Assembly: GCA_002633025.1 (NCBI GenBank)
Contig: NMRB01001052.1
Location: forward strand, 73,326-137,325
Reading direction: 5' to 3'
Origin: Notospermus geniculatus
Lineage: Eukaryota > Nemertea > Pilidiophora > Heteronemertea > Lineidae
DNA: 64,000 nucleotides
Under the pieces are notes generated by a model that worked only from the letters and a program-made list of their open reading frames with translations, was not told the origin of the DNA and made no database searches. Every line of letters starts with the position of its first letter. Positions within the stretch are counted from its first letter, which is position 1. This document shows, one piece after another, positions 9,561 through 20,410 of the stretch. A program made the position numbers and the translations under genes.

Positions 9561-10120
9561 CAATCTTCGCATCCAGTGCAAGAACGTCCTCTTGGGTTAA
9601 CTCATAGTCAAATACGGCAAAGTGTGAAACTGCACATCTTTTACCAGCCCAAAGAATGGCTTGTTTATTGGATTTTAACTTGACCGGTAGGCCAAGGTAG
9701 AAATTAGTGTCCTGGGATAAGGCCTTTCCGTTTGAGAATATCTTCGCTTTAAACTTCATTATAGCTGTCGCCCTTTCATTGATTGTAACCACAGTATACT
9801 GTCATCTGACAGGAGCGCGAGTTTTTTTATGGAAATAATCACACCTTCTTTCCCATTCAGTGTACGAGCAGAAAGTTAGCCGGCTGCCTGACGTTTGCTT
9901 GAAAGACACATGACTTCGATTACTTTGTGCGATAATGATCTGACAGACCGCAGGTAAATTCGGAGACGTCTTCATCCACCAGTAGATTACGATCGAGATG
10001 TTTTTTGTGTAAAATATGTTGCGCAAAATCGGGAAATATAAAGCCAAGTTTTCCTTACGATTCAAGACAAGGACATGGCCGAATGCTAATGACCGTTTAT
10101 ACCTGGCGCCACCAACGACC
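9561..10120 (-). CDS. LamG/concanavalin-like domain exon with an in-frame TGA
   Basis: On the minus strand an acceptor (TGATTCAG) precedes 10,120 and a GTAAGG donor follows 9,561. The 186 codons between translate as one LamG-type jelly-roll domain: start RSLAFGHVLVLNRKE, then IVIYWWMKTSPN and CQIIIAQSNRSHVSF, then VVTINERATAIMKFKAKI and FSNGKALSQ, ending VSHFAVFDYELTQEDVLAL. This matches the order of a laminin-G-like/concanavalin fold used in extracellular and pentraxin-type proteins. One codon at 9,804-9,802 is TGA, just before QYTVVTIN. In this family that position is normally Trp (TGG) of the W-x-x-VAVT motif, so a single base change explains it. It may be a nonsense allele, a pseudogene, an assembly error or, less likely, UGA recoding. 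Flanking exons were not identified; the entering phase (1 base before the first codon) does not join directly to the exon at 15,243. Family level: fairly sure; identity of the gene: unknown. Confidence 0.65.
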
Positions 10121-10139
10121 CTGAATCAATTACATGTAT

Positions 10140-10400
10140 AGTGTTTTTCACATTGAATTGGCCAAAGGTACTTGGCTGACCTCTTGTCACTAAACTGTAA
10201 TGGCATGATCACAAATAATAATGTTACACAACCTTGTGGCAGCCGGTGTCATGGCTGACCAGCTTTGGCTGACACCATGAAAGAGCTATAATCTGTTTTC
10301 AAGTCAGTGTTGTGCAACACCACTACCTCTTGGTAAATGTGATCTGGTCACATTCCTGAGTTCAACAAGTACCTTTGGCCAGTTCAATGTGAAAAACACT
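10140..10400. repeat. MITE-like inverted repeat
   Basis: AGTGTTTTTCACATTGAATT pairs with the complement at 10,380-10,400 (CAATGTGAAAAACACT), and the arms continue through GGCCAAAGGTACTT. No unambiguous target duplication. It lies directly between the LamG exon and the next MITE. Confidence 0.8.
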
Positions 10401-10404
10401 TTAA

Positions 10405-11054
10405 GGCTGACTTCGATTGTAACTCGAGTTGAGCTCGGGCGACCCGAGTTACAAACGAATTGCAAAATCTACCGGAGTTGCCTAATTTTGCAACAAAGAT
10501 GGCGTCGAATCTACCCGGACCGACCAACCCACGACCAATCGAGGGTAGCGAAAAACTTACTCGTCCAAAATGGCGGCATGTGAATCGGACGCGGGATATT
10601 TTTTTCCAAAAATGGAATAAATAATAGTCAAAAATCGTTGTTCTTGCCAGAAATAAGTGGACAAGAGCACTTTTGCCCTCGGTTTTGTGAACAACCACGC
10701 AGTAAATGGTGATGATGATGGCCTGATCATCTTTGGGTACTCGGGCCAAGGCATAAACATTGCAACCATAGCCACAGGAGTTACTGGTGAATAGTCATTA
10801 TTTTCATATCATCATTTCATTTGCCCTATGAGCTGATTATAGCTGATTTTTGTCAATTTAAAACGCCTGCTAAAAAATTGATGTGAACGGCCACATTGGA
10901 AATACACGTACTGAACTGACAACAAGAACGATTCCGCTAATTATACAATTCGAATCGGAACCCGGGTAGGCATGCGCATTTTGGTTTTTTGACGTCATAA
11001 CCGGTGGCAGATTTTCAACTCGAGTAAGTTGTCGAGTTACAATCGAAGTCGGCC
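10405..11054. repeat. MITE, 650 bp, TAA target duplication
   Basis: GGCTGACTTCGATTGTAACT and AGTTACAATCGAAGTCGGCC are terminal inverted repeats, flanked by TAA at 10,402-10,404 and 11,055-11,057. The arms carry CTCGAGT palindromes. Consistent with a Harbinger-type non-autonomous element. Frames inside were not judged genic. Confidence 0.85.
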
Positions 11055-11262
11055 TAAGATTAGGCTTTACAAAACTTAAGCCCAACCAATCAGCGACCAG
11101 TTGACAACGCGCGTTGGCGGTAGGCTTCGACAGCTTCGACAGTTTTCGACAAGTAACGAATAAGCCTACCTACGGATTGGCGATGCCAACATGCTACTGG
11201 CTTATCGAAGCTCGCGACCAATCAACGACTGCGTACGTTCGAATTTCACCTATGCGGAACAA

Positions 11263-11819
11263 AGGGCTCCGCACACTAGCGACTAAATTGAGGCGACCAG
11301 CGAGGCGACTGTCGACTTACGACGTCGCAGGCGATAATCGCCTGTGAAGTCGCTGAGCTATGTCGCACGTAACAATTTCCTAGGACGATCCGCAAAGGGG
11401 CGACTATTTTGCTGGAGACGGTCGCAGTAGCAGTGGACTGGGCCAAGCGACCAAAAGTTCAACATGTTGAACTTTCGGTCGCTTGGTTGCCGCTGTCTTG
11501 CATTGTCCTTCTGTCCACTATTTCCGACGGTAAAACTGGCCACCGGTCACCTGACAATGTGCACGTGCTCAACACGCACAGGTCTTTCTTGGTCGCTCAT
11601 GTAGTCGGCAAGTGAATGTGTTTGCAACGAAGCGATCACTGAAGCGATTATGTACAGAGCAGTCGGAGGGACTTACCGCGCGACCAAATTGTGTAATTTA
11701 GTCGCGTAACAATCTGCCGCAAAGAGGAGACCAAAAGGTAAAAATGTTGAGTCGCTGGCCTGGTCGCAAGGCCGATCGCCCAGAAAATCGCTCAAAAAAT
11801 CGCTAGTGTGCGGAGCCCT
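11263..11819. repeat. MITE, about 557 bp, related to 4,791-5,350
   Basis: AGGGCTCCGCACACTAGCGA pairs with TCGCTAGTGTGCGGAGCCCT. Flanking trinucleotides CAA and TAA would be a decayed TAA duplication. The interior shares GACCAAAAGTTCAACATG with the 4.8-5.3 kb element, and both are dense in GGTCGC/GCGACC. Confidence 0.8.
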
Positions 11820-11979
11820 TAAGAATATTCTAAACATCGCAGCTTGTCGAGGGAATATCGCAGGCTTCAGATTCGCCCCTTGTCGTGGGCAAAAGTCGTC
11901 AGTGGGACCCTTCTATAGAAGTCTATATATGATAAAAAATATATAAAGTCTCCGTTGTACATTGGGTTCTCCGCAGGAT

Positions 11980-12180
11980 TTCTTAAGGTAGGGTGGTGCC
12001 CTTCAAATCCCAGGTTTTCCCATTACTTTGCAAATTAAGATAGGGTGGTCACCAATTTAAGGTAGGGGGTGTAATAGAAAACCATTACACACAATTGGAC
12101 TGCAAGGTAGAGTGGCTACTTCTAAGGTAGGGTGGTAACATGCCAAGGTAGGGTGGCCACCCTCACAAAAAGTAGGTTGA
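11980..12180 (+). repeat. Irregular cluster of AAGGTAGGGTGG motifs
   Basis: Six copies or near-copies of AAGGTAGGGTGG occur at about 11,985, 12,037, 12,060, 12,105, 12,125 and 12,144, with uneven spacing and unrelated sequence between them. Not a regular tandem repeat. Confidence 0.7.
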
Positions 12181-12960
12181 AAAACCCTTTTCATTCCGAA
12201 TACGGCACCCGTCCAATCCAGACTGTATACGGTATTTCCTCATAGACTTTTCACATCGGGCCGTGACAAAGTCGTAATCAATTCATGATCTGGTTAAAAA
12301 ATATTGAATGAGGTGTAATCGATACCCTCTGTCTGAGCGTTAATTTCGCACTAAGGAAATGGTCCATGGACCATGTGTTCACCTGGGAGAATGTACCAGA
12401 AGAACAAATGACAAATATAACCCGTCACAGCAAAGCCAGGTGCATGTCAGTCGCTGGTTTGGCAGGTTGAGACCGAATGTTTGTCAGTTTCACTATTGTC
12501 TGTCAATTGTGAAATCTGAAACAGTCTATTTCTTTTCATTCTCTCCAGGTGTCGTCTTAGTTCGTTGAGGCTCAACCTTCTGAGCGACATGTGCCTAGTT
12601 TTCCTGTGACAGGTCACAAATGGTCTAATGAAACAAGTGATATGCAGCTAGTGACTAAAAATTAAAACTGCTACAAAGCAGTCCATTTGATTTTACAGTG
12701 TCCTACATCTATATTTGATGCATTTTGTACAGACATGTTGCTGTAGAACTGATGACTCGTTGTTCCGTTTATATCATTCACAAACGAATTACAAATATAC
12801 TAGTATACCGTAGATGCCGGTCGTTGCCATCAAATCTAAATGCGATGTAAGCTGAAAATGAAAAAGAATGATTTTGTTCGTCTCATTTTCGTTCACACCT
12901 GACATACTATCCTACATTGTAATACATGTATATCGCATTCGTCATCATTGACAGTGGCTC
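12181..12960. other. Unassigned sequence
   Basis: No gene or element that I can support. Confidence 0.4.
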
Positions 12961-13340
12961 GGAATAACATTAATCTTATAGAATACAGAATATAGAATAT
13001 AGAATTTAAAAATAATAACTGGTTTCTAAGGTGACAGACATAGTTTCCTACCGGATTCGCATTACGCATCAATCGCCAGTCAAAAAGGTGGTTCAATTAC
13101 CTATGTTAAAGAGGCGACCCTCAGCACCCTGCGAGTAGTCAAAACAATCTCCGAACCCAAACAGTTTTATGTTATACAAGAGGTCACAAATACTGGAGAT
13201 ATAATTAGAATAGAATACATGTAGAATATAGAACATAGAATACAGAATAAAAAAGAATGCCATAGCTGAATCATTCACATGGTAGTACATGTAAATTTCC
13301 ATAATATGGAAACTTAATACATGTAATTATGGAAATTTAC
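12960..13340. repeat. AGAATA-type simple repeats and short palindromes
   Basis: Two patches of degenerate AGAATAYAGAAT repeats (about 12,979-13,006 and 13,205-13,252) and a palindrome around 13,297-13,345 (TACATGTAAATTTCCATAAT and its complement). Confidence 0.65.
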
Positions 13341-13439
13341 ATGTATTAAATGATTTAGCCGAAGACATTCTTACAGATTTTGACATTCTTATACTAGAGC
13401 TACATGCCAATCTTTCAAGCCAAATATTTATTTTGCTAA

Positions 13440-13645
13440 CGACCGGTGTAATGTTTTTCACTGCCCCCCGTTTGCCAGTGCCTCCCAACAAAAAATTGAC
13501 GGAATAACCCGCGACGTGACAATGGGGGAGGCACTGATCAACATGTCTTTCAGTATTTGAGTGTCCGCCGAACAATAAAGCGGGCATTGTCATACGGGGG
13601 GCATTCTCATACATTACACCTGGATTATTCATCGACCGCTCCATA
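13440..13645. repeat. Dispersed repeat family C, copy 2
   Basis: GACCGGTGTAATGTTTTTCA at the left end and the TGACGGAATAACC...GCGACGTGACAATGGGG core match the palindromic element at 58.46-58.78 kb. The right end (CATTACACCTGG) is the inverted terminus. Confidence 0.65.
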
Positions 13646-13865
13646 AGTAAGCACTATTTTTTTGGGCTTGTTTGTCGAGCCGCTCGATGAGCAGGAGGTA
13701 GATTCAGCTTATTTATCGAGCTAGCTTAACAAGCAGGCTTCAAATCGAACCTTGTTCGTCGAGCTGGCGATAAAGACACGTCTCCTTATGAATACCATAT
13801 TAGCTGTACTTATACTACAAACAGAAGTCCGGGTTTCATTTGGTCCGGATTCAGAGGAAGTCCAG

Positions 13866-13969
13866 GGGCCGTATGCATAAAAAAACATCTTAAGTGTGAA
13901 ATCTCCCTTAAACTATTGTTCCAAACAAAAGGGAAATTTTACACTTAAGATGTTTTATGCATACTACCC
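13866..13969. repeat. MITE, 104 bp, CAG target duplication
   Basis: GGGCCGTATGCATAAAA... pairs with ...TTTTATGCATACTACCC. CAG flanks both sides (13,863-13,865 and 13,970-13,972). It has the same length and termini as the element at 32,808-32,911. The arms include ACATCTTAAGTGT. Confidence 0.85.
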
Positions 13970-14144
13970 CAGGTTTCTCCAACAGAGCACTTAAACCACA
14001 AATCCAGTTAGTACGAAACCCAGTGATCGCAGGTGAATTTGAAGGTCACATCCGCCGGTCACTCAATGTACTGTATAAAACGTGTAATTATCGCAATGCC
14101 ATCTCTGTCTCCGGGTCTAGAACTAAGATAATTGCGCTTATACC

Positions 14145-14295
14145 TGAAAGAGTCCGGGTCAAGTCCGGACTTGATCTGGACCCACTCATCACATTCGGGC
14201 TAAAGAAGTCCGGACTTCGTACACCCAGGCTTACCTACGCCCGCCTTTTTGTAGTCTACGCAGGAGAAGCCCGGACTTCGTTTGTACGCTTTAGC
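14145..14295. repeat. Cluster of AAGTCCGGACTT palindromes
   Basis: AAGTCCGGACTT or close variants occur at about 14,161, 14,209 and 14,269, with single-arm versions near 13,826 and 13,857. Probably the remains of fold-back elements. No function visible. Confidence 0.55.
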
Positions 14296-14644
14296 TCGAA
14301 GGTCGCACAGTTCTCTTAGTTTGTTTGAATAAAGACACATAAATGATCGTCTTCCTATTCCTGCAGAGCACTTTCAAAATCGCCAGAGGAGCTGTATATA
14401 GGTCCTTCTCGCATTTTTTTCGGTCGTTGAACCATTGCGCCTGAAACCGAATCCGCCATTTTCGCCTCCATATTTGGAAGATAAATCTAATTGGTCAATG
14501 TCAAATTGGCCTGGTTGACTCAGATCTAATACATTCGGCATTTGAGCCACATTTTGCTTATTGTTTATCAAGCCACGCTCGATGAAGAGCCACTTTCTTT
14601 GCTTTTATTGCAGTAACAATATTGCCAGGAGCATCACCTCTACC

Positions 14645-15174
14645 TACACTGGTGGACAGAAATATCAGGACAGTGTCCAACTTGAAGTTTGATGTAAGTT
14701 TCTGCCTGTTAAGAATCAGAAGAAGATGATATGTTTTGGCTTGAATAAAATCTAGAACACATTTTTAATCACGTTTTAACTTTCATTTCTGCACTTCCAA
14801 TGTGGACTGTTCATGTTGTTTTAATTTCAAGTGATTTAAACACGTGTCGTGTTATGACGTAACTGGTCAGACATGTTATGTAACACAAGTGTATCATGAA
14901 GCATGAGTAATTAAACGCTTTATTCCTAAGAAAAACGAAGAAAAACGAGTATTTGTAAACGCCTTTGATGAATAAGGGCGAGAATTGCCTTATTGTCATT
15001 AATCTCATTCCATAATTGCCACTGACCATGTAATTCACTAAAATTGTAGCAAGGGGAAAGAACGGCCGTTCCCACAATATATGAACACAAGATGACTTCA
15101 ATACATTCAACAGGCGGAAACTAACATCAAACTTAAAATTGGCCACTGTCCTGATATTTCTGTCCACCAATGTA
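14645..15174. repeat. Inverted-repeat element, 530 bp
   Basis: TACACTGGTGGACAGAAATA (left) and TATTTCTGTCCACCAATGTA (right). The arms continue with TCAGGACAGTG and AACTTGAAGTTTGATGT and their complements. Confidence 0.8.
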
Positions 15175-15242
15175 TAAGTAGGCCTAACTACATGTACTCG
15201 CACATGGACCTCATCGTTTATTGATAAAATGTTTCCACTTAC

Positions 15243-15348
15243 CTTTTCTCCGACTGGTTTCGTTAACATTGGTGAAAAACATGCCACAGAAGAAGGCCAT
15301 GGCAAAAATAAAGCGCATAAGAAATGAAAAGTGCGTCATTTTAGACAT
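15243..15348 (-). CDS. Candidate first coding exon with signal peptide
   Basis: On the minus strand an ATG at 15,348 opens 35 codons plus one base ending in a canonical GTAAGT donor (AGAAAAG|GTAAGT). The peptide begins MSKMTHFSFLM and continues RFIFAMAFFCGMFF, a good hydrophobic signal sequence or membrane anchor, then TNVNETSRRK. The LamG exon lies 5 kb downstream on the same strand, so both may be parts of one secreted-protein gene. Their phases differ, so at least one exon between them is missing from this annotation. Donor quality and the hydrophobic core are seen; the gene assignment is inference. Confidence 0.5.
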
Positions 15349-15611
15349 TATCCGGCGGATTATTTACAACTGATCCCAAGACATTTTTTTAAAATAAGAT
15401 TTAAATGGTAAACATGATTAGCACGACGTCAGTAATATATCCTCCAGCTTTTAAAATCTCAAACACACAGCACTATTGCTGCCAAGTAGGGGATTTCCTA
15501 TTGCCTATAAGCATGCAAGTGCTGGACTAAAATGCATTTTAGCGTTAACTTTGAAAATATGGGCCCTAAAGTTGGCTGACCTGTGCCAAGCGTGCTGGTT
15601 GCGGCGAGCGT

Positions 15612-16172
15612 CGTTAAAACTGAACTGCATGAACAAAAACAGGAGATTCCAGCTTTGAAAACAGACCACCACGCCACGGTGGTGGTCAAGAGAAATGCAA
15701 ACAACCATAAGGCACTTTCAAAAACCTCCAGAACATGATAGACTACCAAGCTATTTGGTGGCGCCACGGTATTCACCCTGGGACTGTCAATGGAGCAACA
15801 TCGAGAGATGCCGTCCAGTGACGTCTGCAGGTGGACGGCATTATGTTCTTTACGAATCAGAGGCTACAGTTGGTCACTATTCTATAGTATTCACTTCTTG
15901 TTGACATTTATGGTGTTATCCAAGCACCAGTTGAAAACATTTATGCATTCAAAAAACAATACAACACTCATTTGACGTACATCAACCTCATCATATATCA
16001 TTACATGGACAATTCTTATTTTATTCCTTTGGCCATAATTACCGTAATCAATTAAATATTCTTACCGACAGTTCGACGTCTATCCTGTTCTGAGCCTTCT
16101 TTTGGGGTGTTTGCAGGGCGTTTGCAATTCTCTTGCTCGTCGCATGAGGGCTTTTTGTTCATGCAGTTCAGC
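15612..16172. repeat. Pair of inverted arms about 520 bp apart
   Basis: AACTGAACTGCATGAACAAA near 15,616 is inverted near 16,150-16,172, with the flanking CGTCGTTAAA/TTTAAAGTAGTCG also partly complementary. The region between has no recognised gene. A 97-bp frame (16,162 to 16,066, minus, ending at a GTAAGA donor) overlaps the right arm and could be an exon, but the repeat context makes this weak. Confidence 0.45.
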
Positions 16173-16729
16173 TTTAAAGTAGTCGTAGGTCTATTCGGGC
16201 GGCGGCGAAAACTCTAATTTTTATAAATTATTCACAGACATTACGTGATTTATATCACTGTACCGATGGAATGGACTTTCAAATGGAACCAGCAAAAGCT
16301 TCAGTAGAAATGAGAATTCACTTGTTTAGAAATACAAGACATCCAAAGCAAATATGCAAAACGACAGAGGTAAGTTGGGGACTTCTGGCTATCAATGAGT
16401 GGTTGGACCGACAAACTCGTGTTCATAATCATGATACTTGAGTATTTCGCGATTCCTCAAATCGTTTTTGGACATCGTCCGATGTAGGACATCCCAAAAC
16501 CACGTTATTTGCGAAATATCCCGCCCCTGAGTCGCTTTGAGTGAATCCTGCTTTAACTGATTTATACATTGATGTGCTGCACTGAAAAATACATTGAGTC
16601 AACTCAGAAACACGTTTAAACTCTCCTTCGGTGAATAATCATTCATAAATGCATTTTCACCCGATGTCTTTCTTCTTGTTTTCGCATTTTTACAATAGTC
16701 TGAAAAATTGTAATCATTACACGATCGAT

Positions 16730-18310
16730 ATTTGATGATATTAGCTGTTAGTTCCACCTATCCCAAACCCACCAAACCCCCACGTTTCGTGCCCGTACAC
16801 CTATTTTTTGCCGTGTCTCATAGACCCGTGTTTGAAAACCCCGTGTTTATTAGACCCGTCGAAATCGCCGGGTCTAATTCAAACACGTGTGTCACCCGGG
16901 CTTTTAGATTGGTGTAATCGCAATAAACTCGGCAATTACTAGGCATCAAACCCGGCGGCAGATGGCGCGGTAAGTTTGTTGCGTATTGCGCACGCGCTAT
17001 AAACCAAAACCCTGCGAAATTTGAGCCGCAAGTGCGACCTCTCTCGCCGAGTTTAGATTTAATGAAATGTGCTAAAATACAGTAGTTCCCCGTATACCCC
17101 GCCGTGACCAAAACCCGAGCAGAAAATTTTCTAAGTCCAACGACGATGTCAATTCATACCCGAACAATAGCCATGATCACCAGGCCTAGTGGACGCACCG
17201 ATGCATTACTTGTGGTAAACCGAGGGGCACGCTTATAGGGTTGGTTCATACTCGGTCCGGATTTTACGACGACTATGATCAGTTACAATGTGTGTGCACA
17301 TTCACGCCTTGGAAACCTGCGATCAGTTTCATGCGTTACTCCCAGAGCTGGCGGATTGCGGTCGATTATGGCTGCGCCTTTACATTGTTACATCATCTTG
17401 TTGGTTCTCCAAACTGAACGATTTTGTGCATGTGCATGACCAAATTGTCCCATGCATTGGCATGTCTGAGTTGCTGTCCGAAGGGAATTTTTACTGGATT
17501 CAAACGGCCGATTTCACAAAGGGCGTTTAAGGCTTGGACACGTGTAATTTCACTAAATGCACGCACTTCCACCACGCATTTGACAAAGTTACACCCTTTG
17601 TGAAATCGGCCCAAAGTGCCCAAGGTCAGGGCCTCAGCAGTGCAAATGGGGCAGGGGGGTGTGAAGTGATGTAGACTCCATTCAACCACACTGAAGTCGA
17701 CGATACACTAGAACCAACAGGGGCGTGGCTAGACGGGACGGGGGGGGGCAAATCCCCCAGGCGGTTAAGAAATGTGTGTTTTTCATGAGTTTTCTGGGGG
17801 CCAAAATTGGCGAAAGAGTAGTGTTCCCCGACCATAAAGCTCGCTACGCCCGACTAAAGCAAGCTTATCCCCAAACCAAACATCACAACCCTCATAAACG
17901 TCATCGTGTAAATCATCGGTAACTACAGTTTTGTACAGGGTCTATAGGCCTAGCTGGTATACAAAAAGCAGACTGTTACATCATCATTACCTGGAGTCAC
18001 CAAAATAATAAGGTTACGTCTTCAGACATGGTCGTCTGAAAAGAGAATGCATAATCGAGCTTGCGGGAAACCGCAAAACGCGTTTTCAACCGCTGATCAA
18101 TGAAGGTTAACGCCATACCTCTTATCCCTATTATTGGGTATGAAAGTTGACATCGTCGTTGGACTTAGAAAATTTTCTGATCGGGTTTTGGGCCACGGCG
18201 GGGTATACGGGGAACTACTGTAGGTGTAAGCGTGTGGCGGTTTTTCCAAGCACGGGAAGACCCGTGCCTCAAAAACCCACCAATTTTGGATAGGTGGAAC
18301 TAAGGCTATT
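16730..18310. repeat. Large element with long inverted termini (family H, copy 1)
   Basis: TTAGTTCCACCTATCC at 16,748 pairs with GGATAGGTGGAACTAA ending at 18,303. A second complementary pair lies inside: AGTAGTTCCCCGTATACCCC (about 17,089) against GGGGTATACGGGGAACTACT (about 18,202), followed by AGAAAATTTTCTAAGTCCAA and its complement. CCCGTGTTT-type phrases and the CCACCTATCC terminus recur at 25.7-26.8 and 32.7-32.9 kb. No transposase frame seen. Confidence 0.7.
17506..17611. repeat. MITE, 106 bp, inside the larger element
   Basis: GGCCGATTTCACAAAGGG pairs with CCCTTTGTGAAATCGGCC. CAAA is found on both sides. Confidence 0.75.
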
Positions 18311-18486
18311 CTAAACCAATACAAAAATCTTTTCAAACCGAAACATGTATTAATGTCCATCATTGCCCACTGAACACCTGACCTATCATGCCTCCGCCAT
18401 TATCAAAATAAATTCTTAGACAGAGGTTGAAAGTTGCTCACATTTTCATACCCGTATTAATACATGTATTGCAATTTGTTTTACAG

Positions 18487-18720
18487 CCAACAAGAGAAGA
18501 AATTAGGTTGCCCGGCAAAAGGAGAGGTCCGACCGATCGGAAAAGAGAAACAGCTGCGGGACACGGCAAGGCTCGGCGGTCTTAGGAAAAGCCAACAACC
18601 CCGTCAATCGCCGACAAACGCCGTCAAAGAGATGACGATAGATGTAGAAAGGACAAACGTTTGGAATGCAGGACAGAGTCTGCAGGCCTCGCCGAGATCG
18701 CATTGGTAAAGAACGATAAG
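18487..18720 (+). pseudogene. Coding-like fragment with one in-frame TAG
   Basis: After a good acceptor (TTTGTTTTACAG) a frame opens PTREEIRLPGKRRGPTD, meets a single TAG near 18,584, then continues EKPTTPSIADKRRQ and DDDRCRKDKRLECRTESAG up to an inverted repeat starting at 18,721. Highly charged composition; no family recognised. It could equally be chance coding in an alternative frame. Confidence 0.25.
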
Positions 18721-19052
18721 AGTGAGGTGTCGCAAATCTGATGAAACATGAAGTACCAAATACGAAATTCAACTTCATTTCCAGGACGTAATAGTCATTA
18801 AATGTATGTCTGGAGATGGTTGCTACCACGAATGTCCCTGCTGCCAATGAGTCTTTTGGCATATCATGTAAGACCGGGAGAGTTATTGTGCATCTTGAAT
18901 TTTTTAAATTTCCACTTCGTATCTACGAAGTGGAGACGAAAGATAAATTTTAAGTTTAATCTACACCGTAACTCTATCGGTCTATGCTTAAAGACGTCAA
19001 AGAAATGAAGTCCAATTTCGTATTTCGTACTTCGTGTTTGCGAAACCTCACT
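18721..19052. repeat. Inverted-repeat element, 332 bp
   Basis: AGTGAGGTGTCGCAAA pairs with TTTGCGAAACCTCACT, and the arms continue through GAAGTACCAAATACGAAATT and its complement. A small inner palindrome (CCACTTCGTATCTACGAAGTGG region) lies near 18,910. Confidence 0.8.
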
Positions 19053-19251
19053 AATATATTATTATATTTATGGTAAGGTCGTCCACCGCAATGATCAGGT
19101 TGACCAGCGACCGCTTCCTTGAAGTGCACGACATACGTATACCCGAGTTTAACATTAGCGGAAAGTAGCTGTTTTGATAAGATATACCGGCAGGTCTCAA
19201 TAAAAAGGTTTAATTTACAATCGACAATGCCAGAAATGTACAGAGAAGATC

Positions 19252-19566
19252 CAACACAGAAAAAAAAATCAACTCGAGTGGAGACTCAATGTATCACTTT
19301 AGGGACAAAATGGTTCGAAATACTTTTTGACTCAAAATGAAACAGAAAATATTTCGGCCCGAGACAATGACACCTCGTTCCGAGAGAAAATATTTCGGGT
19401 TGAGATACTGACAGTCTCGATCTGAGAGAAAATATTTTAGGCCGAGATGTCATTGTCTCGCGCCGAAATATTATCTGTTTTATTTTGAGTCAAAAAGTGT
19501 TTCGAACCATTTTGTCCCTAAAGTGAGACTCAGAGTCACCACTCGAGTTGATTTTTTTTCTGTGAA
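19252..19566. repeat. Inverted-repeat element with internal tandem units
   Basis: CACAGAAAAAAAAATCAACT at the left and AGTTGATTTTTTTTCTGTG at the right; arms of about 110 bp. The centre repeats AGAAAATATTTCGG/GAGA...GACA...CTCG three times at roughly 55-bp spacing. Confidence 0.85.
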
Positions 19567-19724
19567 GGGCAAAATTTGCAGATGACTCCAGCCGTTTAGT
19601 TCCGCAGTACTGCTACACGAACGTCTGGCACAGATCGCCGTTATTGTTATGATACAGTGCATTGTGGGTATTGCTGTAGCAGGTCACGTGGCATAAGACG
19701 GCTGCTTCCATTATTGGATAAAAT

Positions 19725-20130
19725 TTCACCTTACAACCTTCCAAAATGTCTGAACCTGGCAATGAATCGATTAGCAACGTGATGAGACAGCGCCCGTGAC
19801 AGCATCATCTTATTGGAGTTGAATTTCAGGCTGAAATCTGAACGGGAATTGTGTATCCGTATGGAAGCCGAGGTCGAGAAAACCCAACTGACATTATATG
19901 GTCGTCGCCATAATGAAATGACATGACCACTTTTGTCCAATCAGACGCCGGATTGTGTTTTCAAATGGGAGGAATTGGCGGATGAAAATGAGTGACTGGC
20001 TCTGTTCCTGATTATCCAATCAGCATCCAGACCAGGATCTTGGTCTGCTCGTAACAGAAATTGTGGCGTTATGACCCAGACGCTTATCGGATCCCCAGAT
20101 TCAAAACAGCGGCTGGTTGACCGAGGTTAA
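19725..20130 (-). repeat. Dispersed repeat family F, copy 1
   Basis: Reverse complement of 24,508-24,910. Shared segments include CCAGCCGCTGTT, GAATCTGGGGATC, CAATCAGCATCCAG-type sequence and GTTGGGTTTTCTCGA. The longest frames in the two copies give related peptides (VNSWVFS-type, SIRIHNSxSDFSLKFNS), but this follows from the DNA similarity. Confidence 0.8.
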
Positions 20131-20284
20131 GATGACTCTGGGGTTTGGGGCAGGAAATCGTCATCCACCAATGAGACTGCGTGAAGAAGAAGAGATGCTG
20201 TATTTGTCCTTTAAAATAGCACGTGAGTGTCTGGAAAATACTATTTAGCGTCACGGTGAAAAATTTAAGCTCGAAGAACGCTAC

Positions 20285-20410
20285 ATATAAGCATAAACTA
20301 ATAAAAGAAACTATAAACGTCTCACTGGTGATTTCAATATTCCCCGACTTGTCCTCTTCTAGCCCTCATAACTTTGTTCGTATTCAACGGATTCCAATGA
20401 TTTAACTTGC
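20285..20410 (-). repeat. Dispersed repeat, second copy of the 7,101 segment
   Basis: AGCATAAACTAATAAAAGA and ACTATAAACGTCTCACTGG are identical to those at 7,101-7,139; the remainder is diverged. Confidence 0.7.

Noticed and set aside
16066-16162. Minus-strand frame MNKKPSCDEQENCKRP ending at a GTAAGA donor
   Set aside because: It overlaps an inverted-repeat arm and has no clear acceptor or partner exon; kept only as a note.
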